NCBI RefSeq assembly: GCF_003007715.1
Contig: NZ_PXNO01000021.1
Location: 310,001 to 374,000 of the forward strand
Reading direction: 5' to 3'
Source of the DNA: Marinobacter shengliensis
Lineage (GTDB): Bacteria > Pseudomonadota > Gammaproteobacteria > Pseudomonadales > Oleiphilaceae
DNA: 64,000 nucleotides
Part shown: positions 1-8,382 of the stretch, one piece after another
Layout of the letters: each line of letters opens with the position of its first letter
Position numbering within the stretch: the first letter of the stretch is position 1
Position numbers and translations under genes: made by a program
The notes under the pieces: model-generated
What the model saw: the letters and a program-made list of their open reading frames with translations, nothing else
Database searches by the model: none
What the model was told of the DNA's origin: nothing

Positions 1-242
1 GCCGTCTGGTAGAAGCAGTCGGTTGGGCAAACGGCCATACACGGCGCGTCTGAACAGTGCATGCAAGCTACCGAGATGGAACGCTCGCCTGGCTTGCCAT
101 CCTCGATGGTGACCACGCGGCGGCGGTTGATGCCCCAGGGGACTTCGTGCTCGTTCTTACAGGCTGTCACGCAAGCATTACATTCGATGCAGCGCTCGGC
201 GTCACAAAGGAATTTTGCTCTTGCTTGTCCTTCAAGTGCCAT
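1..242 (-). CDS. fdhB: Formate dehydrogenase iron-sulfur (beta) subunit, partial
   Basis: Only the first 80 residues are inside the window; the gene continues past position 1. The protein is the electron-transfer subunit that passes electrons from the formate-oxidising catalytic subunit through [4Fe-4S] clusters. Two ferredoxin-type cysteine groups are visible: CIECNACVTAC at residues 18-28, and C60, C63, C68 and C72 in a CMHC...CMAVCP pattern, as in the Fdh3B/FdhB family. The ATG at 242-240 follows a GAGGTG ribosome site. The start lies 15 bp after the fdhA stop, so the two subunits are co-transcribed. The subunit assignment is firm; whether the complex is soluble NAD-linked or membrane-bound cannot be decided because downstream genes are outside the window. 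Confidence 0.93.
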   Translation of the reverse strand, partial: MALEGQARAKFLCDAERCIECNACVTACKNEHEVPWGINRRRVVTIEDGKPGERSISVACMHCSDAPCMAVCPTDCFYQT

Positions 243-257
243 GGTCTACACCTCTTG

Positions 258-3143
258 TTATGCTGGTTCGATGGCACACAGGGTGCACTTGGTCTCTTGC
301 ATCTGCGTGACCGAGTCGTACCCGTATGTCTGAACGGTGTTTGTGGATTCACCCAACACGATCGGATCGGCACCCTCAGGGTATTTATGCCGACGATCCT
401 CGCCTTGCAGGTGACCGCCGAAGTGGAACGGCATGAAGGCCACGCCTTCGCCAACCCTTTCGGTAACCATTGCTTTTACCTTGATGCGCGCGCCCTCCGG
501 GCCAGACACCCAGACATCCCTGCCATCGCGAATGTTCAAGTTATTGGCGTCGCGTGGATTCACCTCTATGAACATGTCTTGCTGGAGTTCTGCCAGCCAG
601 GGGTTTGACCGGGTTTCGTCGCCGCCACCTTCGTATTCCACCAGTCGGCCAGAAGTCAGAATGATGGGGAAGTCCTTGCTGAAGTCGTTCTTCTGAATCG
701 ACTCGTACATGGTCGGCACACGCCAGAAGGTCTTGTCGGCGTAAGTCGGGTAGTCTTCCACCAGGTCGCGACGGTTGGTGTAAAGCGGTTCGCGGTGCAG
801 TGGCACCGGGTCCGGGAAGTTCCAGACAATGGCGCGGGCCTTGGCGTTACCGAAGGGTGCGCACTCGTGCTTGATCGCCACACGCTGGATACCGCCAGAC
901 AGATCGGTTTTCCAGTTGGCTTCCGGTCCGCCAACCGCGTCGATGGCCGCACGCTCTTCGGCAGTTAGATCGCCGTCCCAGCCAAGGTCCATCAGCATCT
1001 GCATGGTGAATTCCGGGTAGCCGTCCTTGATTTCCGAATCCTTGGAGTAAACCCCTTCAGCCAGCAGGTTCTCACCGTTACGCTCAACACCAAATCGGGC
1101 CCGGAAGGTCAGGCCGCCCTTGGATACCGGCAACGACATATCGTACAGGTTGGCGGTGCCCGGATGGTTCATCTCCGGGGTACCCCAGCACGGCCATGGC
1201 AAACCATAGTAATCACCATCGCAGGGCCCACCCACTGCGCGCAGGGTGGTTTTGTCAAAGTGATGTTGATTGGCCATATGCAGCTTGAGCCGCTCAGGAG
1301 ACTGGCCGGTATACCCGATGGTCCACATGCCACGGTTGAACTCGCGGGTGATGTCTTCAATTACCGGCTCGTCGCCTTCAATGGCGATGTTGCGGAACAT
1401 ACGATCAGTGAAGCCAAACTTGTCCGCAAACAGTTTGATGATTTCATGATCCACCTTGGAGTCGAACAGCGGCTCCATCACTTTCTCACGCCATTGCAAT
1501 GAACGGTTGGAGGCGGTGACCGAACCCGTCGTTTCGAACTGCGTGGTTGTCGGCAGCAGGTAGGCGCCGTCTGTCCGGTCATGCAATACGGCAGACACGG
1601 TCGGGAAAGGATCCACCACAACCAGCAGGTCGAGTTTCTCCATGGCTTCCTTCATTTCCAGCATACGGGTCTGTGAGTTGGGTGCGTGGCCCCACAACAC
1701 CATGGCTCGGGTGTTGTCCGGTTGTTCCAGGTTCTCCTTTGCTTCCAGAACGCCGTCAATCCAGCGAGACACTGGAATGCCTTTTTCATACATCATGGCG
1801 CGGGATTTTCCGTCTTTGTCCCAGGTGGCAAAACGACCTTTCAGCCAGTCCAGGTCCTCTTCCCAGACCCGCGCCCAGTGTGCCCAGGAACCGGCGGCAA
1901 CGCCGTAATAGCCTGGCAGACTGTCGGCGACTACGCCGAAGTCGGTAGCGCCCTGCACGTTGTCGTGGCCACGGAAGATATTGGTGCCGCCACCGGTAAC
2001 CCCCATGTTGCCCAGGGCCAGTTGCAGGATGCAGTAAGCGCGGGTGTTGTTGTTGCCATTGGTGTGCTGGGTGCCACCCATACACCAGATTACGGTACCC
2101 GGGCGGTTGTTGGCCAGGGTGCGGGCAACGCGCTCAAGTTGCGCGCCCGGAGTACCGGTGACGCGTTCAACCTCCTCCGGATTCCACTTCGCCACTTCGG
2201 CGCGGATGTCCTCCATGCCGTAAACGCGGGTGCGGATGAATTCCCGGTCTTCCCAGCCGTTTTCGAAGATGTGCCACAGGATGCCCCAGATCAGGGCAAC
2301 GTCCGAACCCGGACGGAAGCGCACGTACTCGTCTGCGTGGGCGGCGGTGCGGGTAAAGCGCGGATCACACACAATCAGCGGTGCGTTGTTCTCTTCCTTG
2401 GCCTTCAGAATATGCAGCAAAGACACCGGGTGCGCTTCCGCCGGGTTGCCACCGATCAGGAAGATCGCCTTGGACTTGTGGATGTCGTTGTAGGAATTGG
2501 TCATGGCACCGTAACCCCAGGTGTTGGCTACGCCAGCAACCGTGGTGGAATGACAGATTCGGGCCTGGTGATCAACGTTATTGGTGCCCCAGTAAGCGGC
2601 GAACTTGCGGAACAGGTAGGCTTGTTCGTTGTTGTGCTTGGCGCTGCCGAGCCAGTACACGGAATCGGGGCCGCTTTCCTCGCGGATTTGCAGCATCTTG
2701 TCGCCGATTTCGTTGATGGCGTCTTCCCAGGAGATCTTACGCCACTCACCGTTGACCATTTTCATGGGCGACTTCAGGCGACGCTCGCCGTGGGCGTGCT
2801 CACGAACCGCCGCACCTTTGGCGCAGTGGGCGCCCAGGTTAAACGGGCTGTCCCAGCCGGGCTCCTGCCCGGTCCAGACGCCATTCTGGACTTCGGCTTC
2901 AACCGTGCAGCCGACCGAGCAGTGGGTACAGACGGATTTTTTACGAACGACTTCGCCGCCTCCCGTTGAGGGCGTTGACGCTTCTACCCGGGTTGTTGGC
3001 AGTGATAGTGCTGCCAGTCCACCTACCGTGATGCCCGAGGCCGCCAGGAAGCTACGACGGTCCATGGTTTTGGTAGCGAGGGATGAAAGTAAAGATCCAG
3101 CACGGGGGCCTTTCGCTACCCCGTTGGTTCTCTTCCTTAACAT
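258..3143 (-). CDS. fdhA: Formate dehydrogenase catalytic (alpha) subunit, Tat-exported, cysteine type
   Basis: This is a 961-residue molybdopterin oxidoreductase that oxidises formate to CO2. The N-terminus carries a twin-arginine export signal (DRRSFLAASG, residues 28-37), so the enzyme faces the periplasm. A [4Fe-4S] site is formed by C72, C75, C79 and C107. The active-site ligand is C197 in HQARICHS, encoded by TGT, so this is a Cys rather than selenocysteine enzyme. The start at 3143 has an AGAGAGGT ribosome site. An internal Met at 3065, just before the RR motif, is an alternative but gives an unusually short lead for the family. It sits between a small Tat protein and fdhB. The adjacent tungstate transporter suggests W as the metal, by inference; sequence alone cannot tell Mo from W. 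Confidence 0.96.
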   Translation of the reverse strand: MLRKRTNGVAKGPRAGSLLSSLATKTMDRRSFLAASGITVGGLAALSLPTTRVEASTPSTGGGEVVRKKSVCTHCSVGCTVEAEVQNGVWTGQEPGWDSPFNLGAHCAKGAAVREHAHGERRLKSPMKMVNGEWRKISWEDAINEIGDKMLQIREESGPDSVYWLGSAKHNNEQAYLFRKFAAYWGTNNVDHQARICHSTTVAGVANTWGYGAMTNSYNDIHKSKAIFLIGGNPAEAHPVSLLHILKAKEENNAPLIVCDPRFTRTAAHADEYVRFRPGSDVALIWGILWHIFENGWEDREFIRTRVYGMEDIRAEVAKWNPEEVERVTGTPGAQLERVARTLANNRPGTVIWCMGGTQHTNGNNNTRAYCILQLALGNMGVTGGGTNIFRGHDNVQGATDFGVVADSLPGYYGVAAGSWAHWARVWEEDLDWLKGRFATWDKDGKSRAMMYEKGIPVSRWIDGVLEAKENLEQPDNTRAMVLWGHAPNSQTRMLEMKEAMEKLDLLVVVDPFPTVSAVLHDRTDGAYLLPTTTQFETTGSVTASNRSLQWREKVMEPLFDSKVDHEIIKLFADKFGFTDRMFRNIAIEGDEPVIEDITREFNRGMWTIGYTGQSPERLKLHMANQHHFDKTTLRAVGGPCDGDYYGLPWPCWGTPEMNHPGTANLYDMSLPVSKGGLTFRARFGVERNGENLLAEGVYSKDSEIKDGYPEFTMQMLMDLGWDGDLTAEERAAIDAVGGPEANWKTDLSGGIQRVAIKHECAPFGNAKARAIVWNFPDPVPLHREPLYTNRRDLVEDYPTYADKTFWRVPTMYESIQKNDFSKDFPIILTSGRLVEYEGGGDETRSNPWLAELQQDMFIEVNPRDANNLNIRDGRDVWVSGPEGARIKVKAMVTERVGEGVAFMPFHFGGHLQGEDRRHKYPEGADPIVLGESTNTVQTYGYDSVTQMQETKCTLCAIEPA

Positions 3144-3232
3144 GTCGAATACCTCTCTCTTTTATTGTTCTCGTTTTCAGAAGGTGCGGTCATTCAAGAG
3201 CCTTTCGCAACCTTGAATGGCGTGCAGATTCG

Positions 3233-3421
3233 TTAAAAGCGAGCTGTTTCGAAGTACTTGCGTGTGTGATCTGTATCGCGCAGTCCGTTGCTCTTCGGGG
3301 CGTCCTTGACCACATCGGCCGCAGCGTTCGGTGCAACGGCCATCGCGACTGCAGCCGGGGCTGCAACGACCGCCATTCGCAGAAACTGGCGGCGGCTGTT
3401 TTGCTCATTTTGGTTGTCCAT
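3233..3421 (-). CDS. Small Tat-signal protein of formate dehydrogenase loci
   Basis: This 62-residue protein begins with a clear twin-arginine signal (SRRQFLRMAV at residues 9-18), an Ala/Val-rich hydrophobic stretch and an AxA-like end, leaving about 28 mature residues ending in RKYFETARF. Such short proteins are known as a recurrent formate-dehydrogenase-region Tat target, but their function is not established; a role in assembly or membrane attachment of FdhA is inference. The start at 3421 follows a GGTGGAG site, and a longer in-frame upstream extension to 3583 is dismissed because it overlaps the preceding gene. It lies between the chaperone gene and fdhA in the same operon. Confidence 0.85.
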   Translation of the reverse strand: MDNQNEQNSRRQFLRMAVVAAPAAVAMAVAPNAAADVVKDAPKSNGLRDTDHTRKYFETARF

Positions 3422-3462
3422 AGGACATCTCCACCTGTTTTGAGGGATCAGAGCGATCCCGG

Positions 3463-4074
3463 TTACTGGATTGCAAAGGCTTCTTCTTCTACGGTCATAA
3501 AGGCTCGACCCAGCGAGCCCACCGGTGCGTAGAAGATGGCGTTTTGCGCTTCCTCCAGATCGGTAAAAAATAATCGCGCCCACTTTGCCAGATGGGCTTC
3601 AAAAAAGGCTTTTTGCGAGGTTACGTCGCTCGCACCACCAAACTCGCCACTGATAATGCCTGCCATGATCTCGCACAGGATGCCCATGTGGTCTTCGGGC
3701 TCCTTTACGTCGTTACGGGTGCTGATGCCCCTGGATAAAAGATCGCTGCGTAAATTTGCCAGGGGCTTTTCGTTCAGGAATCCGGTGAGGTAATAGCTGG
3801 CGTAGGGCAGCAGCTCCCCGCGGGTGAGCCCCACGAACAGATTGTTGAACTCACGCTCGGCGTCCTCGGCCCTGGTGCGTTGTGCCAGAGCAGCGAGGTT
3901 CCGTGAGGCCGACCCGATGGGCGTATCGTCGCCCTGAAGCGTTGCCAAACCCTTGAGTAGCTCAGCCGAAGGCGGGTTGCTCAGCAGGCTGCCGAGCAAC
4001 TGGTAAATCTGGGCCCTGGCGCGATCCTCTTCAGTGATCGAGCGAGGACATAGGCTTTCAGCGGTGTTGACCAA
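3463..4074 (-). CDS. TorD/DmsD-family chaperone for formate dehydrogenase
   Basis: This 203-residue cytoplasmic protein matches the TorD/DmsD (NarJ-like) redox-enzyme maturation chaperones: all-helical, with an FNNLFVG motif near residue 76 and a PYASYYLTGFL segment near residues 90-100 followed by an EPEDHMG stretch near residue 124. The EPxDH-type motif is the family hallmark. These chaperones bind the Tat leader of a molybdoenzyme and hold it until the cofactor is inserted. Its place two genes upstream of fdhA points to FdhA as client. The start is a TTG at 4074 preceded by an AAGGA site; no better ATG or GTG exists nearby. It ends about 40 bp before the small Tat protein gene. Confidence 0.88.
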   Translation of the reverse strand: MVNTAESLCPRSITEEDRARAQIYQLLGSLLSNPPSAELLKGLATLQGDDTPIGSASRNLAALAQRTRAEDAEREFNNLFVGLTRGELLPYASYYLTGFLNEKPLANLRSDLLSRGISTRNDVKEPEDHMGILCEIMAGIISGEFGGASDVTSQKAFFEAHLAKWARLFFTDLEEAQNAIFYAPVGSLGRAFMTVEEEAFAIQ

Positions 4075-4181
4075 GTCTCGTTCCTTTACGTTGTTGTTTA
4101 ATTTTTGTGCTATTCAGATTTATAGTCCCGAAAAGGCAAAGGCGCAACCAGTCTCGAGACATGTCGGATTTATGGTCGCTT

Positions 4182-4808
4182 CTACTCGAATCGCATCCTC
4201 GGTCGGTAGAGCGGAGCGGGTTCTGCCTCTTCCACCTCCGCTTCAGGCAGCGGCTGTCGTGGCGCGCTCGGTGGCTCAGCCGTATTCTGAATGTGCGGCT
4301 GTTCGGTTAGTGCTGCCGGTTCCGGAGGTTCAACGGGGTCAACGGGTTCCACGAGCTCCGCAATTCCAGAGTGACTCTTGGCAGGCGGCTTTGCTTGCTC
4401 AGCCTTCTTTGCGGTTTTGTCGAACATGCCCTGGCCGACCTTATACAGGGTCTTGACGGTTTGGCCGGCGGTGGCAGCGTTCGTGTAATCCTCGTCGTAG
4501 TCGTTCAGACCATCAAGCACGGCCAGGACGGGGTTCGATCTCCAGAGTGCACGCAGGGCTTTGCGGCGCAATAGTTCCGGGATCTCTTTGCGCATGAAGC
4601 CGGTAACGTCGGTGCCCAATTGGATTGCATCCGGATCGGGTAATCCATATTTCGCCAGAACCTCATGCTCGGGCAGGGTCTGATTGATCGCAAGCTCCTG
4701 CTCTTCAGCGGACGGTTCGTTTTCCACTGGTAAAGCGGGAGAGGCTTCAGTCTTGTGACTGTGCTCAGCTTTTTTGCGCGACCATCGTTGCAGGCGTGAC
4801 TCTGTCAT
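4182..4808 (-). CDS. DUF3306 protein of the formate dehydrogenase operon
   Basis: This 208-residue protein is recognised as DUF3306, a family that co-occurs with DUF3305 beside formate dehydrogenases. The N-terminal SRLQRWSRKKAE motif and the central part (ending near DYNEDYT-like residues 100-107) form the conserved domain. The C-terminal 90 residues are low complexity, rich in Pro, Glu and Ala. There is no signal peptide or membrane segment, so it is probably cytoplasmic. Its ATG overlaps the TAA of the DUF3305 gene by one base (TAATG), implying translational coupling. The biochemical role is unknown; an accessory role in FDH maturation is inference from context. Confidence 0.85.
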   Translation of the reverse strand: MTESRLQRWSRKKAEHSHKTEASPALPVENEPSAEEQELAINQTLPEHEVLAKYGLPDPDAIQLGTDVTGFMRKEIPELLRRKALRALWRSNPVLAVLDGLNDYDEDYTNAATAGQTVKTLYKVGQGMFDKTAKKAEQAKPPAKSHSGIAELVEPVDPVEPPEPAALTEQPHIQNTAEPPSAPRQPLPEAEVEEAEPAPLYRPRMRFE

Positions 4809-5386
4809 TACGGCACCCTCCGTTTTTTGAGGTTGGTGGGTGCGCGGTAAACGTCGCTCTGCTGGCGGATTCGTGGGTCGCCTTTGCCGTCTTCTTTGCC
4901 ATCGACGCTTTTCTTGTCGCGACGGCGCTTCTTGAACGGTTCCTCAATGTAGTGCAGATCGATAAATTCCTTGATCCAGGCGGCCAGTGACTCGGGAATG
5001 GGCACGGGTTCAACAATGCTCTCGCCGCTGTCCAAAGCATCCTGCGCCTCATAGGCGCTGGCGGTGATATCACTGACAAACCACCCTGACGGAGATTGTC
5101 CGGATTGGTCCCGATCAAGGATGACCCAGACAGACGGGGTGATCATGTTCAGGGAGACAAGGTAGGCCTCTGCGTCGGCACGATACAGCTGCATGGTCAC
5201 CGTGCCGGCGTGGTAATCCACCACCTCGCCCTCCCGGACCATTTCTTTCCAGAAAGCCTCCGGTGCACCAGGTATAACCGCAACCGGTGTCCAGATATGT
5301 CGGGCCCAGCGGGTGACCCCGGGGGTACGCCGAACCACCGCGCCGACCGGCAATTCTCGTTTCCAACTGTCCGTACGACTGCTCAT
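4808..5386 (-). CDS. DUF3305 protein, first gene of the formate dehydrogenase operon
   Basis: This 192-residue protein matches DUF3305 (ELPVGAVVRRTPGVTRWA near residues 10-28, then HIWTPVAVIPG). The domain occupies about residues 1-150, and the tail is Lys/Arg-rich (KKRRRDKKS near residue 153). No signal peptide is visible. The function is unknown. It heads the minus-strand operon DUF3305-DUF3306-chaperone-Tat peptide-fdhA-fdhB and is divergent from the polyferredoxin gene across a 152-bp gap. The start at 5386 is the first ATG of the conserved region. Confidence 0.85.
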   Translation of the reverse strand: MSSRTDSWKRELPVGAVVRRTPGVTRWARHIWTPVAVIPGAPEAFWKEMVREGEVVDYHAGTVTMQLYRADAEAYLVSLNMITPSVWVILDRDQSGQSPSGWFVSDITASAYEAQDALDSGESIVEPVPIPESLAAWIKEFIDLHYIEEPFKKRRRDKKSVDGKEDGKGDPRIRQQSDVYRAPTNLKKRRVP

Positions 5387-5432
5387 GATGTTTCTCTTTC
5401 TTATTATCTCTTGAAGCTAGCAGAGCCAGAGC

Positions 5433-5456
5433 AATTATCCAATTATCCGATTGTCC
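5433..5456. promoter_or_regulatory. Three tandem 8-bp repeats in the divergent FDH promoter region
   Basis: In the gap between the two divergent FDH operons the sequence AATTATCC occurs twice in direct succession, followed by a diverged third copy GATTGTCC. Tandem 8-mers at this spacing could be an operator for a regulator controlling one or both operons. This is inference, and no known consensus was recognised. Confidence 0.35.
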
Positions 5457-5538
5457 AAGGCCAAACAGCTGTGGCATGCTCGAAGAGCCACGGTTGAAAT
5501 CAATACGTACAAAAATAACTAAAAGAGTAATTTTCCTG

Positions 5539-7518
5539 ATGACACCAACTAAAACCCTTCTTTTATGCACCTGCGAAAAAACGCAGTCCGTCAGCCCTGA
5601 AGCGTTGAAAGCGGCTTCGGCGGCCGGGCAGGTGATTGTTGTGGATGAGTTGTGTGGCAAGGACATGGCTACGGCCGCCGAACACTTGAGCGGTACTGGT
5701 GAAGTGCTCATTGCCTGCGGCCAGCAAGCGGCGTTATTCGAGCGCCTGGGTGAGGATGTGCAGGCGGAAGTGGGCCAGTCCGCGCCGTTGAGCACCATCG
5801 ATATCCGGGACCGTGCCGGCTGGAGCGCGCCGGATGCCAATCCCAAACGTCTGCATGCCAAGCAGGCCGCGTTGATGGCCGGGGCGCAGCTGCCGGCGGC
5901 CATGGCGCCGGCAAAGCTCATCCAGTCCAGTGGCGTCTGCTGTATCGTTGGCCCAACCGACCAGGCCATCCGGATGGCGGAACTGGTGCAGGATGAGCTT
6001 GGCGTTACCTGCGTTGTGAGTGATGCCGGCCCTGTCCAGTTACCCTCCGCCAGGTACGACGTAGCCAGGGGTAAACTGACCTCGGCCAAAGGGGCGCTGG
6101 GCAACTTCGAGCTGGAATTTGCCCAGCTGCAAATGCTGAATCCGGCGGGCCGGGGTGCACCGGCCTATGGTGACGCAAAGGCCACGGCCCGCAGCGAGTG
6201 CGACATTTTTATCGATCTGCGGGGCGGTGCCCCGGCATTTCCACACTACCAGAAGCGCAACGGCTATTTCTGGGCTGATCCTGCCAAAAACGGTGAGCTG
6301 GAGCGCATTGCCCTGACCGCCAGAGAGCGGGTGGGTGAGTTTGAGAAAACCGTGTATTTCCGGCTGGAAGAATCCCTGTGCGCCCACTCGCGGGCGAACC
6401 AGCCCGGTTGTACCCGTTGCCTGGATGTCTGTTCCACCGAGGCAATCTTTTCCGCCGGCGACCACATTCAGATTGATTCCGATATCTGCGCCGGTTGCGG
6501 GACTTGTGCGGCGGTTTGTCCGACCTCCGCCATCACCATGAACGAAACCCCCTTTGAGTCGATTACCAAAGCTCTGGATGTGATGGCCAGGACCTACCGG
6601 GAGCACTCGGGCGAGGCACCACGGCTGGTGTTTCATTCCCTGGGTGCGGGCGCCGAGGCCATTGCCTACCTGGCCAGGTATCACGACGGGCTGGCGGACG
6701 ACCTGATTCCGTTTGGCCTGGAGCAGATTGACCGCATAGGCCATGCAGAGATACTGGCGGCCTTTGGTGCGGGCTACGCCGAAGTGCTGATGCTGGCAGA
6801 TAACGAACTGGATCGGCGGGCTGTCGCTGCCGAAGTGGAACTGGCCCAGGCCATGCTGGTGGGTACCCACAATTCCCCCAGCCGGATTCGGGTTATTGCC
6901 GCGGAACATCTCGGCGAAGCCGGTGACAATGCCGGCCGCCTGAGTGAACCTGTGTTGCTGGTGGGCGGCCGCCGGGATATCACCAGAGTTGCCGCCACCG
7001 CGATGGCAGACAAGATTGATGGGCCCATTCCCCTGCCGGCGGGCGCGCCCTACGGCGCCATCGAAATTGATTCAGACAAGTGCACGTTGTGCCTTGCCTG
7101 TGTATCCCTGTGCCCAACCGGCGCGCTTGGCGATCACCCGGACAGGCCGGAAGTCCAGTTCACCGAAAACGCCTGTGTGCAGTGCGGCGTCTGCGAAAGC
7201 ACCTGTCCGGAAACCGCCATCACTCTGAAGCCACAGCTGGACCTGTCCAAGGCGGCGCTGAGCGCCCGCGCCCTGCACGGTGAAGATCCCTTCGAATGTA
7301 TCCAGTGTGGTAAACCCTTCGGTGTTGCCAGCACCATTAACCGGATTGTTGAGAAGCTGGAAAACCAACACTGGATGTACACCAAGTCTGACAACGTCCA
7401 GCTTATCAAGATGTGCGACGATTGCCGGGTAAAGGCCCAGTTCCATGGCGACAGTGCGCCCATGGCCAGCGGTGAGCGGCCCCGGGTTCGCACCAGTGAT
7501 GACTATCGCGACCACTAA
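5539..7518 (+). CDS. Multi-cluster 4Fe-4S polyferredoxin of the formate dehydrogenase island
   Basis: This 659-residue iron-sulfur protein (from the ATG at 5539) has at least four ferredoxin-like Cys groups: C281/C291/C294/C298, CAGCGTCAAVC at 317-327, CTLCLACVSLC at 515-525 and CVQCGVCESTC at 546-556. Further Cys pairs occur at 587/590 and 626/629. The N-terminal 250 residues carry scattered Cys (10, 12, 39, 60, 134, 135) and a domain of unclear fold. The arrangement matches the large 4Fe-4S proteins found beside FDH genes in proteobacteria. It probably relays electrons to or from FDH or serves its maturation; which one is not known. The upstream in-frame extension to 5476 has no ribosome site and spoils the conserved start. 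It heads the operon with the Mrp ATPase, DUF4444 and DUF6505. Confidence 0.87.
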   Translation: MTPTKTLLLCTCEKTQSVSPEALKAASAAGQVIVVDELCGKDMATAAEHLSGTGEVLIACGQQAALFERLGEDVQAEVGQSAPLSTIDIRDRAGWSAPDANPKRLHAKQAALMAGAQLPAAMAPAKLIQSSGVCCIVGPTDQAIRMAELVQDELGVTCVVSDAGPVQLPSARYDVARGKLTSAKGALGNFELEFAQLQMLNPAGRGAPAYGDAKATARSECDIFIDLRGGAPAFPHYQKRNGYFWADPAKNGELERIALTARERVGEFEKTVYFRLEESLCAHSRANQPGCTRCLDVCSTEAIFSAGDHIQIDSDICAGCGTCAAVCPTSAITMNETPFESITKALDVMARTYREHSGEAPRLVFHSLGAGAEAIAYLARYHDGLADDLIPFGLEQIDRIGHAEILAAFGAGYAEVLMLADNELDRRAVAAEVELAQAMLVGTHNSPSRIRVIAAEHLGEAGDNAGRLSEPVLLVGGRRDITRVAATAMADKIDGPIPLPAGAPYGAIEIDSDKCTLCLACVSLCPTGALGDHPDRPEVQFTENACVQCGVCESTCPETAITLKPQLDLSKAALSARALHGEDPFECIQCGKPFGVASTINRIVEKLENQHWMYTKSDNVQLIKMCDDCRVKAQFHGDSAPMASGERPRVRTSDDYRDH

Positions 7519-7536
7519 ATCTGATCGGGACATTGT

Positions 7537-8382
7537 ATGGTTCAATACGTTAATGCCGACAAAAGCAATCTGATCGGAACCGATGCGCCCCGGCCGCAGG
7601 ACAAGAATCCGAGAGGCATCAGCCGGATTATCGCCATTGCCTCGGGCAAGGGCGGTGTTGGCAAATCCACCGTGGCCTCCAACCTGGCGGTGGCACTGGC
7701 ATCGAAAGGGCTCAAAGTGGGGCTGCTTGATGCGGACGTCTACGGGCCCAGCCAGCCCCGTATGCTGGGGGTTTCCGGCCGCCCGTCCAGCCCGGACGGG
7801 CACACCATTCTGCCCTTGCGCAATCATGGCGTAACACTGATGTCACTGGGCCTGATGACCACGGAAGACGAAGCGATCGTGTGGCGTGGGCCGATGCTGA
7901 TGGGCGCCCTGGAACAGATGATGAACCAGGTGGACTGGGGCAGGCTGGACGTGTTGCTGGTGGATCTGCCCCCCGGCACCGGCGATGTCCAGATGACCCT
8001 GAGCCAGAAATTCTTTGTGGCCGGCGCCGTCGTGGTGTCGACGCCCCAGGACATTGCCCTGATGGACGCGCGCAAGGGCATCGACATGTTCAACCGCATG
8101 GATGTGCCGCTGTTTGGCCTGATCGAGAACATGGCCTCGTTCGTCTGTGACGGTTGTGGCAAAGAACATCATCCCTTCGGCTCTGGCGGCGCCAGGGCGG
8201 AAGCGGAAAAGCTTGGAGCGCCTTTCCTGGGTGAAATCCCATTGGACCTGGATATCCGTATCGGCTCGGACGGAGGTGTGCCGATTGTGGTGTCGAAACC
8301 GGAAAGCCCCCAGGCCAGGGCCTTTCAGCGAATCGCCGATGAAATTGTGGCTTCCGATGTGTACGCCCGGGCCGTGCTATGA
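7537..8382 (+). CDS. Mrp/NBP35-family iron-sulfur P-loop ATPase
   Basis: This 281-residue ATPase has a deviant Walker A GKGGVGKST at residues 37-45, a switch II DLPPGTGD at 143-150, and a C204-x-x-C207 pair that in Mrp/ApbC proteins holds a bridging [4Fe-4S] cluster. The family carries and delivers Fe-S clusters to client apoproteins. A copy embedded between a polyferredoxin and FDH accessory genes suggests a client-specific Fe-S loader for FDH or the polyferredoxin, which is inference. It starts 18 bp after the polyferredoxin stop and overlaps the next gene by 4 bp (ATGA), so it is in one operon. It lacks the N-terminal DUF59-like domain of housekeeping Mrp. Confidence 0.88.
   Translation: MVQYVNADKSNLIGTDAPRPQDKNPRGISRIIAIASGKGGVGKSTVASNLAVALASKGLKVGLLDADVYGPSQPRMLGVSGRPSSPDGHTILPLRNHGVTLMSLGLMTTEDEAIVWRGPMLMGALEQMMNQVDWGRLDVLLVDLPPGTGDVQMTLSQKFFVAGAVVVSTPQDIALMDARKGIDMFNRMDVPLFGLIENMASFVCDGCGKEHHPFGSGGARAEAEKLGAPFLGEIPLDLDIRIGSDGGVPIVVSKPESPQARAFQRIADEIVASDVYARAVL

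Noticed and set aside
2547..2567. Selenocysteine codon in fdhA
   Set aside because: The active-site codon is TGT (Cys197), not TGA, and no SECIS-like hairpin need be invoked.
1686..2969. 427-codon open frame on the plus strand
   Set aside because: It lies entirely antisense to fdhA, whose conserved motifs fix the coding strand; long mirror frames are common at this GC content.
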